Below are positions 1 through 4,899 of a stretch of 5,320 bases of DNA, in pieces (positions within the stretch are counted from its first letter, which is position 1; each line of letters begins with the position of its first letter). The notes below the pieces were generated by a model. It was not told where the DNA came from. It saw only the letters and a program-made list of their open reading frames with translations, and searched no databases. The position numbers and the translations under genes are program-made. Source of the stretch: Humisphaera sp. GTDB taxonomy: Bacteria; Planctomycetota; Phycisphaerae; Tepidisphaerales; Tepidisphaeraceae. Location: the NCBI GenBank assembly GCA_025351525.1, contig JANXVV010000133.1:1-5320 (forward strand), in the 5' to 3' direction.

Positions 1-269
1 CAGACCCGGTCGTAGTGGCGACTGCGGTGACGCTCCTCATAACAGGTGCTGTCCATGTGGATCTGCGCCGGCCAGTCGGGCACGTCGGTCAGAAAGACCT
101 CGGTCTTGCGGTAGCTCAGGCGGAGGGACTCCCGGAGGACAAGGCAGGCAAACAGTTGGGGCCGAGTGAAATCCCGGCGGCTGAAGCAACTGTCATAGTC
201 CGGCCAAAGGCGTTGCCCCAGTTCATAGGCCCGAAGCATCAACTGCAGCGGCGATCGTGTGGTTTGCAT
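1..269 (-). CDS. Transposase N-terminal fragment (DDE type), cut by the window edge; probable internal deletion
   Basis: Translating the minus strand from the ATG at 269-267 gives 89 open codons to the edge. The N-terminus (MQTTRSPLQLMLRAYELGQR, then FTRPQLFACLVLRESLRLSYRKTE at residues 34-57) is the helical N-terminal region I recognise from planctomycete IS4/IS5-like transposases. DSTCYEERHRSRHYDRV at residues 73-89 contains the first catalytic Asp (D73) of the RNase H-like fold. In relatives as I remember them, this Asp lies near residue 130, after a segment with a PxxTTLxxA-like motif. Here D73 follows straight after KTEVFLTDVPD, so roughly 55-60 residues seem to be missing in frame. That points to a deletion derivative, but a short subfamily is possible. 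GGAGG lies 17 bases upstream of the ATG, rather far for a Shine-Dalgarno site. Confidence 0.75.
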   Translation of the reverse strand, partial: MQTTRSPLQLMLRAYELGQRLWPDYDSCFSRRDFTRPQLFACLVLRESLRLSYRKTEVFLTDVPDWPAQIHMDSTCYEERHRSRHYDRV

Positions 270-328
270 CGGACGGGATGTACAGACCTCCGGCCCCGGG
301 CGCTGCCGAACATGCGCCTAACGAAATG

Positions 329-359
329 GAGGGTTGAGACTGAGCCTTCGCGTCCCCTT
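329..359 (-). repeat. Terminal inverted repeat of the left IS (transposase-start end)
   Basis: Read inward from the border on the minus strand, the repeat begins AAGGGGACGCGAAGGCTCAG and ends in ACCCTC. It matches the repeat at 5015-5045 at 27 of 31 positions. The differences are a GAA/TTC triplet and one A/T. The conserved inner block GGCTCAGTCTCAACCCTC (18 bases) is identical in both. Confidence 0.85.
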
Positions 360-480
360 TGATTTTTCCCGGCGCGGGCAAGCCGCGGCGGCTCCAGGGC
401 CTGTTTTCGATTATTTTCGGCCTGGTATGGACGATGTGGACCGCGCTGGCGACCCTCGCGCGAAATCTGGCGTCATCGGC

Positions 481-498
481 GCGGTGGAAACCGCTTTT
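481..498 (+). terminator. Short hairpin plus T-run, weak terminator candidate
   Basis: GCGGT (481-485) pairs with ACCGC (490-494) around a GGAA tetraloop, followed by TTTT (495-498). The stem is only 5 bp and no plus-strand gene ends just upstream in this window, so it may be chance or the relic of a lost gene. Confidence 0.2.
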
Positions 499-522
499 AC
501 CGCGCCGGCTTGCCGCGGCATG

Positions 523-567
523 AGCCCGTGGCGACATCAGGCGCGGAGGACATTAAAACCACGGGCT
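523..567. repeat. Perfect 9-bp inverted repeat with a 27-base spacer
   Basis: AGCCCGTGG at 523-531 is exactly repeated as its complement CCACGGGCT at 559-567. No T-run follows. It could be a protein-binding site or the relic of a small mobile element. Chance cannot be excluded in DNA this GC-rich. Confidence 0.4.
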
Positions 568-706
568 GCTACGGAATCATGCCGGATTATTCACGCGGAT
601 GAAGGTGTCTCATTAAAAGGCATACCTGCCACGATCCGACGCGTGTGTGCGATACTTGGCGAGCATGAAGAAAACGCGCCGCCGGGGCGGAAGGCGTGGC
701 GATCGG

Positions 707-745
707 TTGGCAGGTGTGATATAAGCGTTGTGACGTTGCTGCCAA
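707..745. promoter_or_regulatory. Inverted repeat TTGGCAG/CTGCCAA upstream of the ParA gene, candidate operator
   Basis: TTGGCAG (707-713) and CTGCCAA (739-745) are perfect inverted copies separated by 25 bases. The spacer contains TATAAG (720-725), a plausible -10 box, but the matching -35 position (697-702, TGGCGA) is poor. The repeat lies about 95 bases before the ParA start. ParA-type operons are often autoregulated through repeats placed here, so an operator or centromere-like role is reasonable but inferred. Confidence 0.3.
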
Positions 746-826
746 GTTGAGAGACGCACTGCACGATGTCGGAGCGGTTTTTGGTCTGGTCGAGAGATAG
801 TCGGCTACAGGACTGGCGGTCAAACG

Positions 827-832
827 TAGAGG
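827..832 (+). promoter_or_regulatory. Ribosome binding site fixing the ParA start
   Basis: TAGAGG lies 8 bases before the ATG at 841. The in-frame upstream ATG at 766 has only GAGAG 12 bases away, and it would add 25 residues ahead of a Walker A motif that normally sits about ten residues from the N-terminus. Confidence 0.6.
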
Positions 833-840
833 CAAGACTC

Positions 841-1758
841 ATGGCGAAAGTCATTTCGTTTATCAACTATAAGGGCGGCGTCGGTAAGACCACGACGACG
901 TTTCACGTCGGTTGCGGCCTTGCGATGTTCGAGCCCAAGAAAAAGGTGTTGCTGATCGACGCCGACCCTCAGACGAATTTAACGTTTCTGTGTGCTGACT
1001 TCGCGCAATGGGAAAAGCAAGTCGCGGACGTCGGGTCACTGGAAACCGTGTACAGCGCCTATCTGAAAAGTGAACGCAAGTCGCTACATGATTTAGTGTG
1101 GCATCGTCCGATGACGAGGCCAGAATTGGCGAATATTGACCTCGTGCCGTCCACGATCGAACTCTTGGACATCGACCTGCGTCTGCAATCCCGAACGAAG
1201 GCCGCCACAACGATTCAGGAAGTAGCTCAAATACACCTCGACCAGCGATCGATTCTATTACGAGCGATTGAAGAGGTCTCTTCCGATTACGATTACATTC
1301 TTATCGATTGTCCGCCTAACCTCTACCTCGCAACGCAAAACGCACTCTATGCCAGCGATGGCTATCTTGTGACACTGATGCCCGACCACTTCTCGACCGT
1401 CGGCGTCAACTTTCTTGACAGGAAGATCAAGCAGCTTCTGCGTGAGCGGAACCTTTCGGAGCAAATCGTCAACCCGGCTTCGGATGGCATGCGGGAGCTT
1501 CCGTATTTCCTTTGCTTTGTGAAGGTAAATGTCACGGCCGGTAGAATGCAGTTGGTTGCGAAGGAGCAGATGGCGACGGTGCGGAGCAGTGCCCTTTTCT
1601 CCAAGAAAGTCTTTGAAAGCAGGACTGACGATTACAAGGACATTCGCGAAGCGACTACCGAGCAATTACCGGTCTATCTGAACTCACCGGGGTCTCAGAA
1701 CGATTCGTTATATCGGGAGATGACCAAAGAGTTCCGGTCGAAGTTTCCACTGTCATGA
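841..1758 (+). CDS. ParA/Soj-family partitioning-type ATPase
   Basis: This 305-residue protein is a deviant Walker-type P-loop ATPase. MAKVISFINY leads into KGGVGKTT (residues 11-18), with signature lysine K11 and P-loop lysine K16. The switch motif LLIDADPQTN (37-46) carries D40 and D42, and Walker B is YILIDCPPN (152-160) with D156. Such ATPases dimerise on ATP, bind DNA non-specifically and position plasmids, chromosomes or protein complexes through a partner that stimulates hydrolysis. There is no N-terminal helix-turn-helix, so it resembles the short Soj/ParA type, slightly longer than the usual 250-260 residues. The last four bases overlap the next gene as ATGA, so the two are probably co-translated. 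Two sampled 60-base lines contain 29 and 27 G+C, against 41 and 34 in the GH26 gene, suggesting foreign origin. No parB-like gene is present. The substrate or cargo cannot be told from sequence. Confidence 0.93.
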   Translation: MAKVISFINYKGGVGKTTTTFHVGCGLAMFEPKKKVLLIDADPQTNLTFLCADFAQWEKQVADVGSLETVYSAYLKSERKSLHDLVWHRPMTRPELANIDLVPSTIELLDIDLRLQSRTKAATTIQEVAQIHLDQRSILLRAIEEVSSDYDYILIDCPPNLYLATQNALYASDGYLVTLMPDHFSTVGVNFLDRKIKQLLRERNLSEQIVNPASDGMRELPYFLCFVKVNVTAGRMQLVAKEQMATVRSSALFSKKVFESRTDDYKDIREATTEQLPVYLNSPGSQNDSLYREMTKEFRSKFPLS

Positions 1759-2258
1759 AACGAAATCCAACTAGCGGCCTTATCGCACAACTGAATCGTA
1801 TCAGGCTCGATCTTGATACGTTCTCCAATCCGGAGTCGAGGTCCACGCTTCTGAAGAATCTCGACGCGCTTATCGCTCGTCTGAGTGCCCTGCGCGACCA
1901 ATTGGCCGACGCGCCACTTGAGAGAAGGCTTTCAGATATCGGGATGCCGCTCGGGCAAGTGATTGAATTCCTCAAGCTAGCTAAAGACGACTACGCGGTG
2001 GCAGCACTGATCTCTGACGCTTTGCATTCGCGGGAGGCGAAGCCACAACGGCCTCCGATCAACATTCCTGCGAATCTCACAAACGTCCAAATCCGCGAAC
2101 TTCTTGCGCAGGACTTGTCCAAGAGCGAAATCAAAGCAATAGCGGTGCAACGAGGGATTTCCGCAGGAAAGCGTCGTGATGATGAGGTTCGCCGGGATAT
2201 TCTCCGAGCACTTGAACGGCAGGAAGGGTATGAACGGCTGGCTGATGCGCGAGCGTAG
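1755..2258 (+). CDS. Unrecognised partner protein of the ParA ATPase, possible nucleic-acid-binding C-terminus
   Basis: I do not recognise this 167-residue protein. The start overlaps the ParA stop as ATGA, the classic sign of translational coupling, and the frame is uninterrupted. Residues about 8-90 look all-helical, with heptad-like leucines in 31-50 (TLLKNLDALIARLSALRDQL), suggesting a coiled coil or dimerisation helix. A proline-rich linker (94-107) follows. The C-terminal part, LSKSEIKAIAVQRGISAGKR (121-140) followed by DDEVRRDILRAL, has the helix, turn with a glycine, and basic helix pattern of SAP or Rho-N-type nucleic-acid-binding motifs. By position it would be the functional equivalent of a ParB/ParG-type adaptor that links the ATPase to DNA or cargo. 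That role is inference. No membrane segment or signal peptide is visible. Confidence 0.8.
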   Translation: MKRNPTSGLIAQLNRIRLDLDTFSNPESRSTLLKNLDALIARLSALRDQLADAPLERRLSDIGMPLGQVIEFLKLAKDDYAVAALISDALHSREAKPQRPPINIPANLTNVQIRELLAQDLSKSEIKAIAVQRGISAGKRRDDEVRRDILRALERQEGYERLADARA

Positions 2259-2263
2259 CTTGC

Positions 2264-2281
2264 TTTGGCGTACCCGCCAAG
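2264..2281 (+). terminator. Small hairpin just after the ParA-partner gene
   Basis: TTGGCG (2265-2270) pairs with CGCCAA (2275-2280) around TACC, plus one T-G pair. It sits five bases after the stop codon but has no following T-run (GAAGAAAAGG follows), so it is at best a weak or Rho-assisted stop, or an mRNA 3' stabiliser. Confidence 0.25.
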
Positions 2282-2375
2282 CGAAGAAAAGGTGGCACTC
2301 AGGAAGCCGAAAAGGTTACATTCACCGTTACCGCCTACGACTGACATCACCGACGCCGGATTCTACTCTGAATTG

Positions 2376-2466
2376 ATGCCCCGCACCCGCCGCCCTTGGC
2401 GGCGTCATTGATTACGTGCTCAATCGCGGCAATGGCCGCATGCAGATTTTCCGCAAGCCGGACGGG
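2376..2466 (+). pseudogene. Decayed N-terminus of a REP-associated tyrosine transposase (RAYT, Y1 type)
   Basis: Frame one from the ATG at 2376 reads MPRTRRP and then runs into a stop at 2409-2411. The next frame, from 2395, reads LGGVIDYVLNRGNGRMQIFR, then KPDG. Joined, these match the family N-terminus as I know it (MPR..R..LGG..YHVLNRGNGRM..F.K). A one-base indel near 2394-2398 (CCTTGG) therefore separates the two halves. The expected continuation (DYxAFE..., the HUH-type HWH motif and the catalytic Tyr) is absent after about 2466, so only some 30 of roughly 200 residues survive. RAYTs are single-copy enzymes that mobilise REP palindromes, which gives context to the inverted repeats just downstream. 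Recognition rests on a short match. Confidence 0.6.
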
Positions 2467-2509
2467 CCGAAGATAAGGGGCCACCGCCACCGACCCTGCC
2501 AGCGCGGAT

Positions 2510-2531
2510 GGAAAAGTGATGCTTTTCCTTT
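2510..2531. terminator. Hairpin with T-run, possible bidirectional terminator
   Basis: GGAAAAG (2510-2516) pairs perfectly with CTTTTCC (2522-2528) around TGATG, followed by TTT. It lies between converging genes (the ParA pair on plus, DinB on minus), where a shared terminator would be useful. The stem has only three G-C pairs, so strength is doubtful. Confidence 0.3.
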
Positions 2532-2620
2532 CTGATCCTGACTCCCCATCCGCTCCGATCACGCTCGCCCCACAATCGAACCGCCGTCTGACGTCCCCCG
2601 GCCAACAGGCACCCCCGCGC

Positions 2621-2745
2621 GGCGGTGCGGAGGGGGTTTACCCCGTCCGGTTTCCTTCCCCGGAGTGGGGGGGATTCGGGTCATTGCGATTGAATGTACC
2701 ACATTGGGGAGGACATCGGACGGGGTTTCGCACCTCCGCGCCGCC
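2621..2745. repeat. Long imperfect inverted repeat (29-base arms, 23 matches)
   Basis: The arm at 2621-2649 begins GGCGGTGCGGAGG and ends ACCCCGTCCG. The arm at 2717-2745 begins CGGACGGGGT and ends CCTCCGCGCCGCC. The arms pair at 23 of 29 positions. The 67-base interval holds smaller palindromes: CCCC/GGGG around 2658-2671 and AATGT-ACC-ACATT at 2692-2704. The outer part of the second arm overlaps the start of the octamer array. It could be a REP/BIME-like or MITE-like element, or a strong structured RNA end. Confidence 0.5.
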
Positions 2746-2799
2746 GCACCGCCGCACCACCGCACCACCGCACCACCGCACCGCCGCGCCGCCGCGCCG
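2736..2799. repeat. Tandem array of eight 8-bp GC-rich units
   Basis: Eight consecutive octamers occupy 64 bases. With a = CCGCGCCG, b = CCGCACCG and c = CCGCACCA, the order is a b c c c b a a. Variation is confined to positions 5 and 8, so the unit is CCGCRCCR. The unit length is not a multiple of three and no stop codon forms, so all six frames stay open through it. It resembles a replication-slippage microsatellite. Confidence 0.9.
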
Positions 2800-2878
2800 G
2801 GGGGCGCGATGGCGGAGGGGGCATCGGGCGGCGGCTCTGCACGGGGGGCGACCTCTGTCGCATAAGCGGGTGGCGATC

Positions 2879-3364
2879 TTACATCAAAATTGGCTTTCCG
2901 AGCGCCCGGCGGGATACCGAGAACTGGCCGAGGTGCATCATGGGATGGGAGGCGAGCAGGATCGCGACATGGGCGACGGTCGGCGCGAATTGTTGCATGC
3001 GTTCGGGGGTGGGCCTGGCCATGTCGGCATCGCTGAGTTTCGCGACCCAGGCGGCGGCGAAGTCCATGGCTTGATCGAATCGGCTGAGTAGCTCCGCTTT
3101 GTTCGGGAAGAAAGTAGCATCGTCGATGTTGGCTTTGCTCTTGCCGAAGCGAGGATCATCCTCGAAAGGGAAAGTGACGGCTGGGTCGCACATCGTGACC
3201 ATGCCGCGCACGGAGTTGGTCAGATGGCCCATCTGCCAGGTCGCATGATTGGCTGTTTTGGCGGGGCGGAACAGCATGTCCGCGTCCGAAAAATCCTTGA
3301 GGAAGCTGTCGACCATTCCCTTGCTCTGCACGATATTCTTCGAAAACAATTCATTGTTGGACAT
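2879..3364 (-). CDS. DinB-superfamily (DinB_2-like) metal-binding protein
   Basis: The 161-residue protein has the length and pattern of the DinB/YfiT four-helix bundle superfamily, which binds a divalent metal through three histidines. The triad is visible: H47 in WQMGHL, then H140 and H144 in ASHPMMHLGQ, followed by the characteristic FSVSRRALGKP tail. Members include thiol-dependent transferases and DNA-damage-inducible proteins, but most are of unknown function, so no reaction is assigned. I chose the ATG at 3364 because TAGGA (3374-3370) lies 5 bases upstream and the family normally begins here. The longer frame from 3445 adds 27 atypical residues with no ribosome site. There is no signal peptide, so it is probably cytoplasmic. 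It is divergent from the GH26 gene and convergent with the ParA pair. Confidence 0.85.
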   Translation of the reverse strand: MSNNELFSKNIVQSKGMVDSFLKDFSDADMLFRPAKTANHATWQMGHLTNSVRGMVTMCDPAVTFPFEDDPRFGKSKANIDDATFFPNKAELLSRFDQAMDFAAAWVAKLSDADMARPTPERMQQFAPTVAHVAILLASHPMMHLGQFSVSRRALGKPILM

Positions 3365-3416
3365 CGAGATCCTACATGGGCCGGGGTTGGGTTGAGCGTC
3401 AAAAACGTTGCGGATG

Positions 3417-3445
3417 ATTCTGATGGACTTTGCACGCAGATGCAA
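3417..3445 (-). promoter_or_regulatory. Candidate sigma-70-type promoter for the DinB gene
   Basis: On the minus strand TTGCAT (3445-3440) and CAGAAT (3422-3417) are separated by exactly 17 bases, about 50 bases upstream of the start codon. Both boxes are imperfect. The -35 box falls in a small hairpin (CTTTGCA/TGCAAGG, 3428-3447). Confidence 0.3.
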
Positions 3446-3479
3446 GGCGGTGGCACGAGTCCCGGTGACGGTGTTCGTG

Positions 3480-3546
3480 ATCCGAAGGCCCGAAGGAGAA
3501 AATCTGAAAGGGTCTTTTTCAGAGTTGCTGCTTTCTTCCTTCGGAT
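3480..3546. repeat. Nested hairpin in the divergent intergenic region
   Basis: An outer perfect 9-bp stem, ATCCGAAGG (3480-3488) with CCTTCGGAT (3538-3546), encloses an inner perfect 7-bp stem, TCTGAAA (3503-3509) with TTTCAGA (3517-3523), around a 7-base loop. CCGAAGG is directly repeated at 3482-3488 and 3490-3496. The second copy can pair with the same right arm as CCGAAGGAGAAA with one bulged T, so two alternative folds compete. Function is unknown; a repeat element or a leader structure of the GH26 mRNA are both possible. Confidence 0.5.
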
Positions 3547-3550
3547 TTTG

Positions 3551-3578
3551 TTCTGGTTTCTGGTTTCTGGTTTCTGGT
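3551..3578. repeat. Four perfect tandem copies of TTCTGGT
   Basis: Four identical heptamers run from 3551 to 3578 and are followed by a degenerate TTTTGG. They lie between the nested hairpin and the candidate GH26 promoter, about 57 bases before the GH26 start codon. Copy number could vary by slippage. Confidence 0.9.
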
Positions 3579-3607
3579 TTTGGATTTCCTCACCCCCGCC
3601 GTACACT
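3579..3607 (+). promoter_or_regulatory. Weak promoter candidate for the GH26 gene
   Basis: TTTGGA (3579-3584) and TACACT (3602-3607) are spaced by 17 bases, directly after the TTCTGGT array. The -10 matches TATAAT at four positions and the -35 at three, so support is limited. Confidence 0.25.
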
Positions 3608-3621
3608 CCAATCGTCGTTCA

Positions 3622-3625
3622 AGGA
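3622..3625 (+). promoter_or_regulatory. Ribosome binding site that decides the GH26 start
   Basis: AGGA at 3622-3625 abuts the first in-frame ATG (3626), leaving no spacer. It is 9 bases from the ATG at 3635 and 12 from the ATG at 3638. The 3635 start is therefore preferred. Confidence 0.5.
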
Positions 3626-3634
3626 ATGAAATCA

Positions 3635-4696
3635 ATGATGCACAAAATGACGATGACTCTGGCCGCGATCGGCTCCACGCTGGCGGCGCTCGCGCTGCTT
3701 GGCGCGGCTCCGGCCACGCGGCCGCTGGCGAAGTTCGAGCCGCCGGAGGGGGTTACCTATCACGGGCTCTGCCTGCCGGGCTACTGGGCGGAGGCGGAGT
3801 TCAATCAGAATCTGGAAAAGTATCGGAAGAACGTCACCGAGAAGCCGCCGGTGCTTCACTCCTGGTTCGCCCACTGCCAGGAGCATGGCAAATGGCGCAC
3901 CTGGCATTGGATCAACCCCACCCCCGACGGCGGGCAATGCGCGGGGGAGGCGTGCAGCTTCGCCGAACTCGATCGGAAGAATGGCTTCGTGCCGGTCATC
4001 GCCTGGACTTGGATGAACTTCGGCGATGAAGAGCACTCGCCGCGCTTGCAGGATTTGGTGGCCGGGAAATACGACTGGTATCTGGACGATTGGATCAAGG
4101 GCGTCACCGAGTTCAAAAACCCGATGTTCATTCGCCTCAGCCATGAAATGGATGGCGACTGGTATCCCTACTCCGAGGGGTACAAGAAAGACCCGAAGCG
4201 AAATTCCGCCGCCGACTACATCGCTTACTGGCGGTATGTGGTCGATCGCTTCCGCAAGGCGGGCGTGATCAACGTCGCGTGGGTCTGGTGCGTCAACGGC
4301 GACCGCACCGGCGGCAAAGACTGGCCCGATTATTATCCCGGCGATAACTACACCGATTGGCTGGCGATCGATCTCTACAGCGCGCGAAACCCCAAAGACG
4401 TGGTGGGCCAGTTCATGGATTTGTACGCAAAGACCGGCAAGCCGATCATGCTGGCGGAAGCAGGCACGGGCCCCGAGCAAACTAAATTCAATCCTCACTT
4501 CGCCGGCGAAGCGGCCTGGGTGAAGGAGCTTTTCGACACGATCGAAGCGACGCCAAAGATCAAAGCCCTCTGCTGGTTTCAATACGGCAGCCAGTGGGAC
4601 ATCGAGCGCGACGCGGGGCAGTTGGCGGAGTATCGCAAGCGCATCGGCGGCGAGCGATACGGCAAGGCGTTTGTCGATTCCGACAGGGCGAAATGA
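3635..4696 (+). CDS. Secreted GH26-like glycoside hydrolase (mannanase type)
   Basis: The 353-residue protein starts with a signal peptide (MMHKMTMTLAAIGSTLAALA, then LLGAAPAT; cleavage probably near residues 24-28), so it is exported. The rest resembles a GH26 (beta/alpha)8 catalytic domain. FIRLSHEMDGDWYPY (165-179) carries the acid/base motif with R167, H170 and E171. WVWCVNG (216-222) and YYPGDNYTDWLAIDLY (233-248) are conserved strand ends, and PIMLAEAGTG (270-279) contains the likely nucleophile E275. The family cleaves beta-1,4-mannans, and some members cleave beta-1,3-xylan or mixed glucans with retention of configuration; the substrate cannot be fixed here. No carbohydrate-binding or dockerin domain is present. 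In-frame codons extend back to 3224, but they run through repeats and overlap the DinB gene, so they are rejected. No clear terminator follows. Confidence 0.88.
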   Translation: MMHKMTMTLAAIGSTLAALALLGAAPATRPLAKFEPPEGVTYHGLCLPGYWAEAEFNQNLEKYRKNVTEKPPVLHSWFAHCQEHGKWRTWHWINPTPDGGQCAGEACSFAELDRKNGFVPVIAWTWMNFGDEEHSPRLQDLVAGKYDWYLDDWIKGVTEFKNPMFIRLSHEMDGDWYPYSEGYKKDPKRNSAADYIAYWRYVVDRFRKAGVINVAWVWCVNGDRTGGKDWPDYYPGDNYTDWLAIDLYSARNPKDVVGQFMDLYAKTGKPIMLAEAGTGPEQTKFNPHFAGEAAWVKELFDTIEATPKIKALCWFQYGSQWDIERDAGQLAEYRKRIGGERYGKAFVDSDRAK

Positions 4697-4862
4697 CTCG
4701 CCACGGCTTTTAGCGCAGCGGCGAAACAGGGAATGAATACGCTGATCGATCCGCTATCATGAGAGACGGCGGGGCCTCCTTGATCGTTCCGAAGATCGGC
4801 TCGCAAACCGAAATAACGTCGCGGACGATTCCCGGTTCGCATTTGGCGGCGTTCCGCTCGTT

Positions 4863-4891
4863 TTGCAGGGTCGCTCATTTCTTGATAGAAT
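4863..4891 (+). promoter_or_regulatory. Promoter of the antitoxin-like gene, predicted to give a leaderless mRNA
   Basis: TTGCAG (4863-4868) and TAGAAT (4886-4891) are separated by 17 bases. The start codon begins nine bases after the -10 box, where transcription itself would begin, and no Shine-Dalgarno sequence precedes it (TTGACCGCC). This suggests a leaderless transcript. Confidence 0.5.
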
Positions 4892-4899
4892 TGACCGCC

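Larger units (their letters stand above)
1..359 (-). mobile_element. Insertion sequence, 5' part (IS4/IS5-like DDE element), runs off the left edge
   Basis: This is the transposase-start end of an IS whose remainder lies left of the window. The outer border is set by a 31-base terminal repeat at 329-359 that matches, in inverted orientation, the repeat at 5015-5045 next to a second transposase. The transposase starts 90 bases inside the border and reads leftwards. Both elements have the same orientation, so they are direct copies bracketing 360-5014. The flank at 360 onward is non-coding GC-rich DNA, so no interrupted gene is visible on this side. The target duplication cannot be judged because the far end is not in view. 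Confidence 0.8.
360..840. other. Non-coding stretch between the left IS and the ParA gene
   Basis: I find no convincing gene in these 480 bases. Open frames at 334-750 (plus) and 223-537 (minus) have low-complexity Ala/Arg/Pro-rich translations, no recognisable family and no ribosome binding site. A 19-codon frame at 664 (MKKTRRRGGRRGDRLAGVI) is too short to support. The stretch does hold short palindromes, listed separately: GCGGT/ACCGC followed by TTTT, a 9-bp inverted repeat around 523-567, and TTGGCAG/CTGCCAA at 707-745. It is the likely site of the promoter and any operator or centromere-like sequence for the ParA pair. Confidence 0.5.
2259..2878. other. Convergent intergenic region between the ParA partner and the DinB gene
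   Basis: These 620 bases carry no intact gene. They hold a weak hairpin (2264-2281), a frameshifted RAYT remnant (2376-2466), an AT-stem hairpin with a T-run (2510-2531), a long imperfect inverted repeat (2621-2745) and an octamer array (2736-2799). Long open frames on both strands here arise because the octamer unit contains no stop codon in any frame. Their Pro/His/Arg/Ala-rich translations are not evidence of protein. Confidence 0.6.

Noticed and set aside
664..723. 19-codon basic peptide frame (MKKTRRRGGRRGDRLAGVI)
   Set aside because: Too short, with no ribosome site or homology I can recognise.
334..750. 138-codon plus-strand frame after the left IS
   Set aside because: It starts inside the IS terminal repeat, has no ribosome site, and its translation is unlike any family I know.
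766..840. Upstream start for the ParA gene
   Set aside because: The 25 extra residues are not ParA-like and the ribosome site is better at 841.
2472..2481. GATAAGGGG resembling the IS end at 5012
   Set aside because: The similarity stops after nine bases and the conserved GGCTCAGTCTCAACCCTC block is absent.
2736..2799. CRISPR array
   Set aside because: The units are contiguous octamers without spacers and there are no cas genes.
2516..3091. Long open frame rich in Pro, His, Arg and Ala (and similar frames at 2665-2865, 2694-3074, 2559-2768 and 2681-2863)
   Set aside because: The octamer array has no stop in any frame, so it opens all six frames; these also overlap the DinB gene and have no family signature.
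3224..3634. N-terminal extension of the GH26 frame
   Set aside because: It overlaps the DinB gene and runs through hairpin and heptamer repeats, and would bury the signal peptide in mid-protein.
3632..4582. 316-codon minus-strand frame
   Set aside because: It is the antisense shadow of the GH26 gene; GC-rich codon bias keeps it open. The plus strand has catalytic motifs and a signal peptide.
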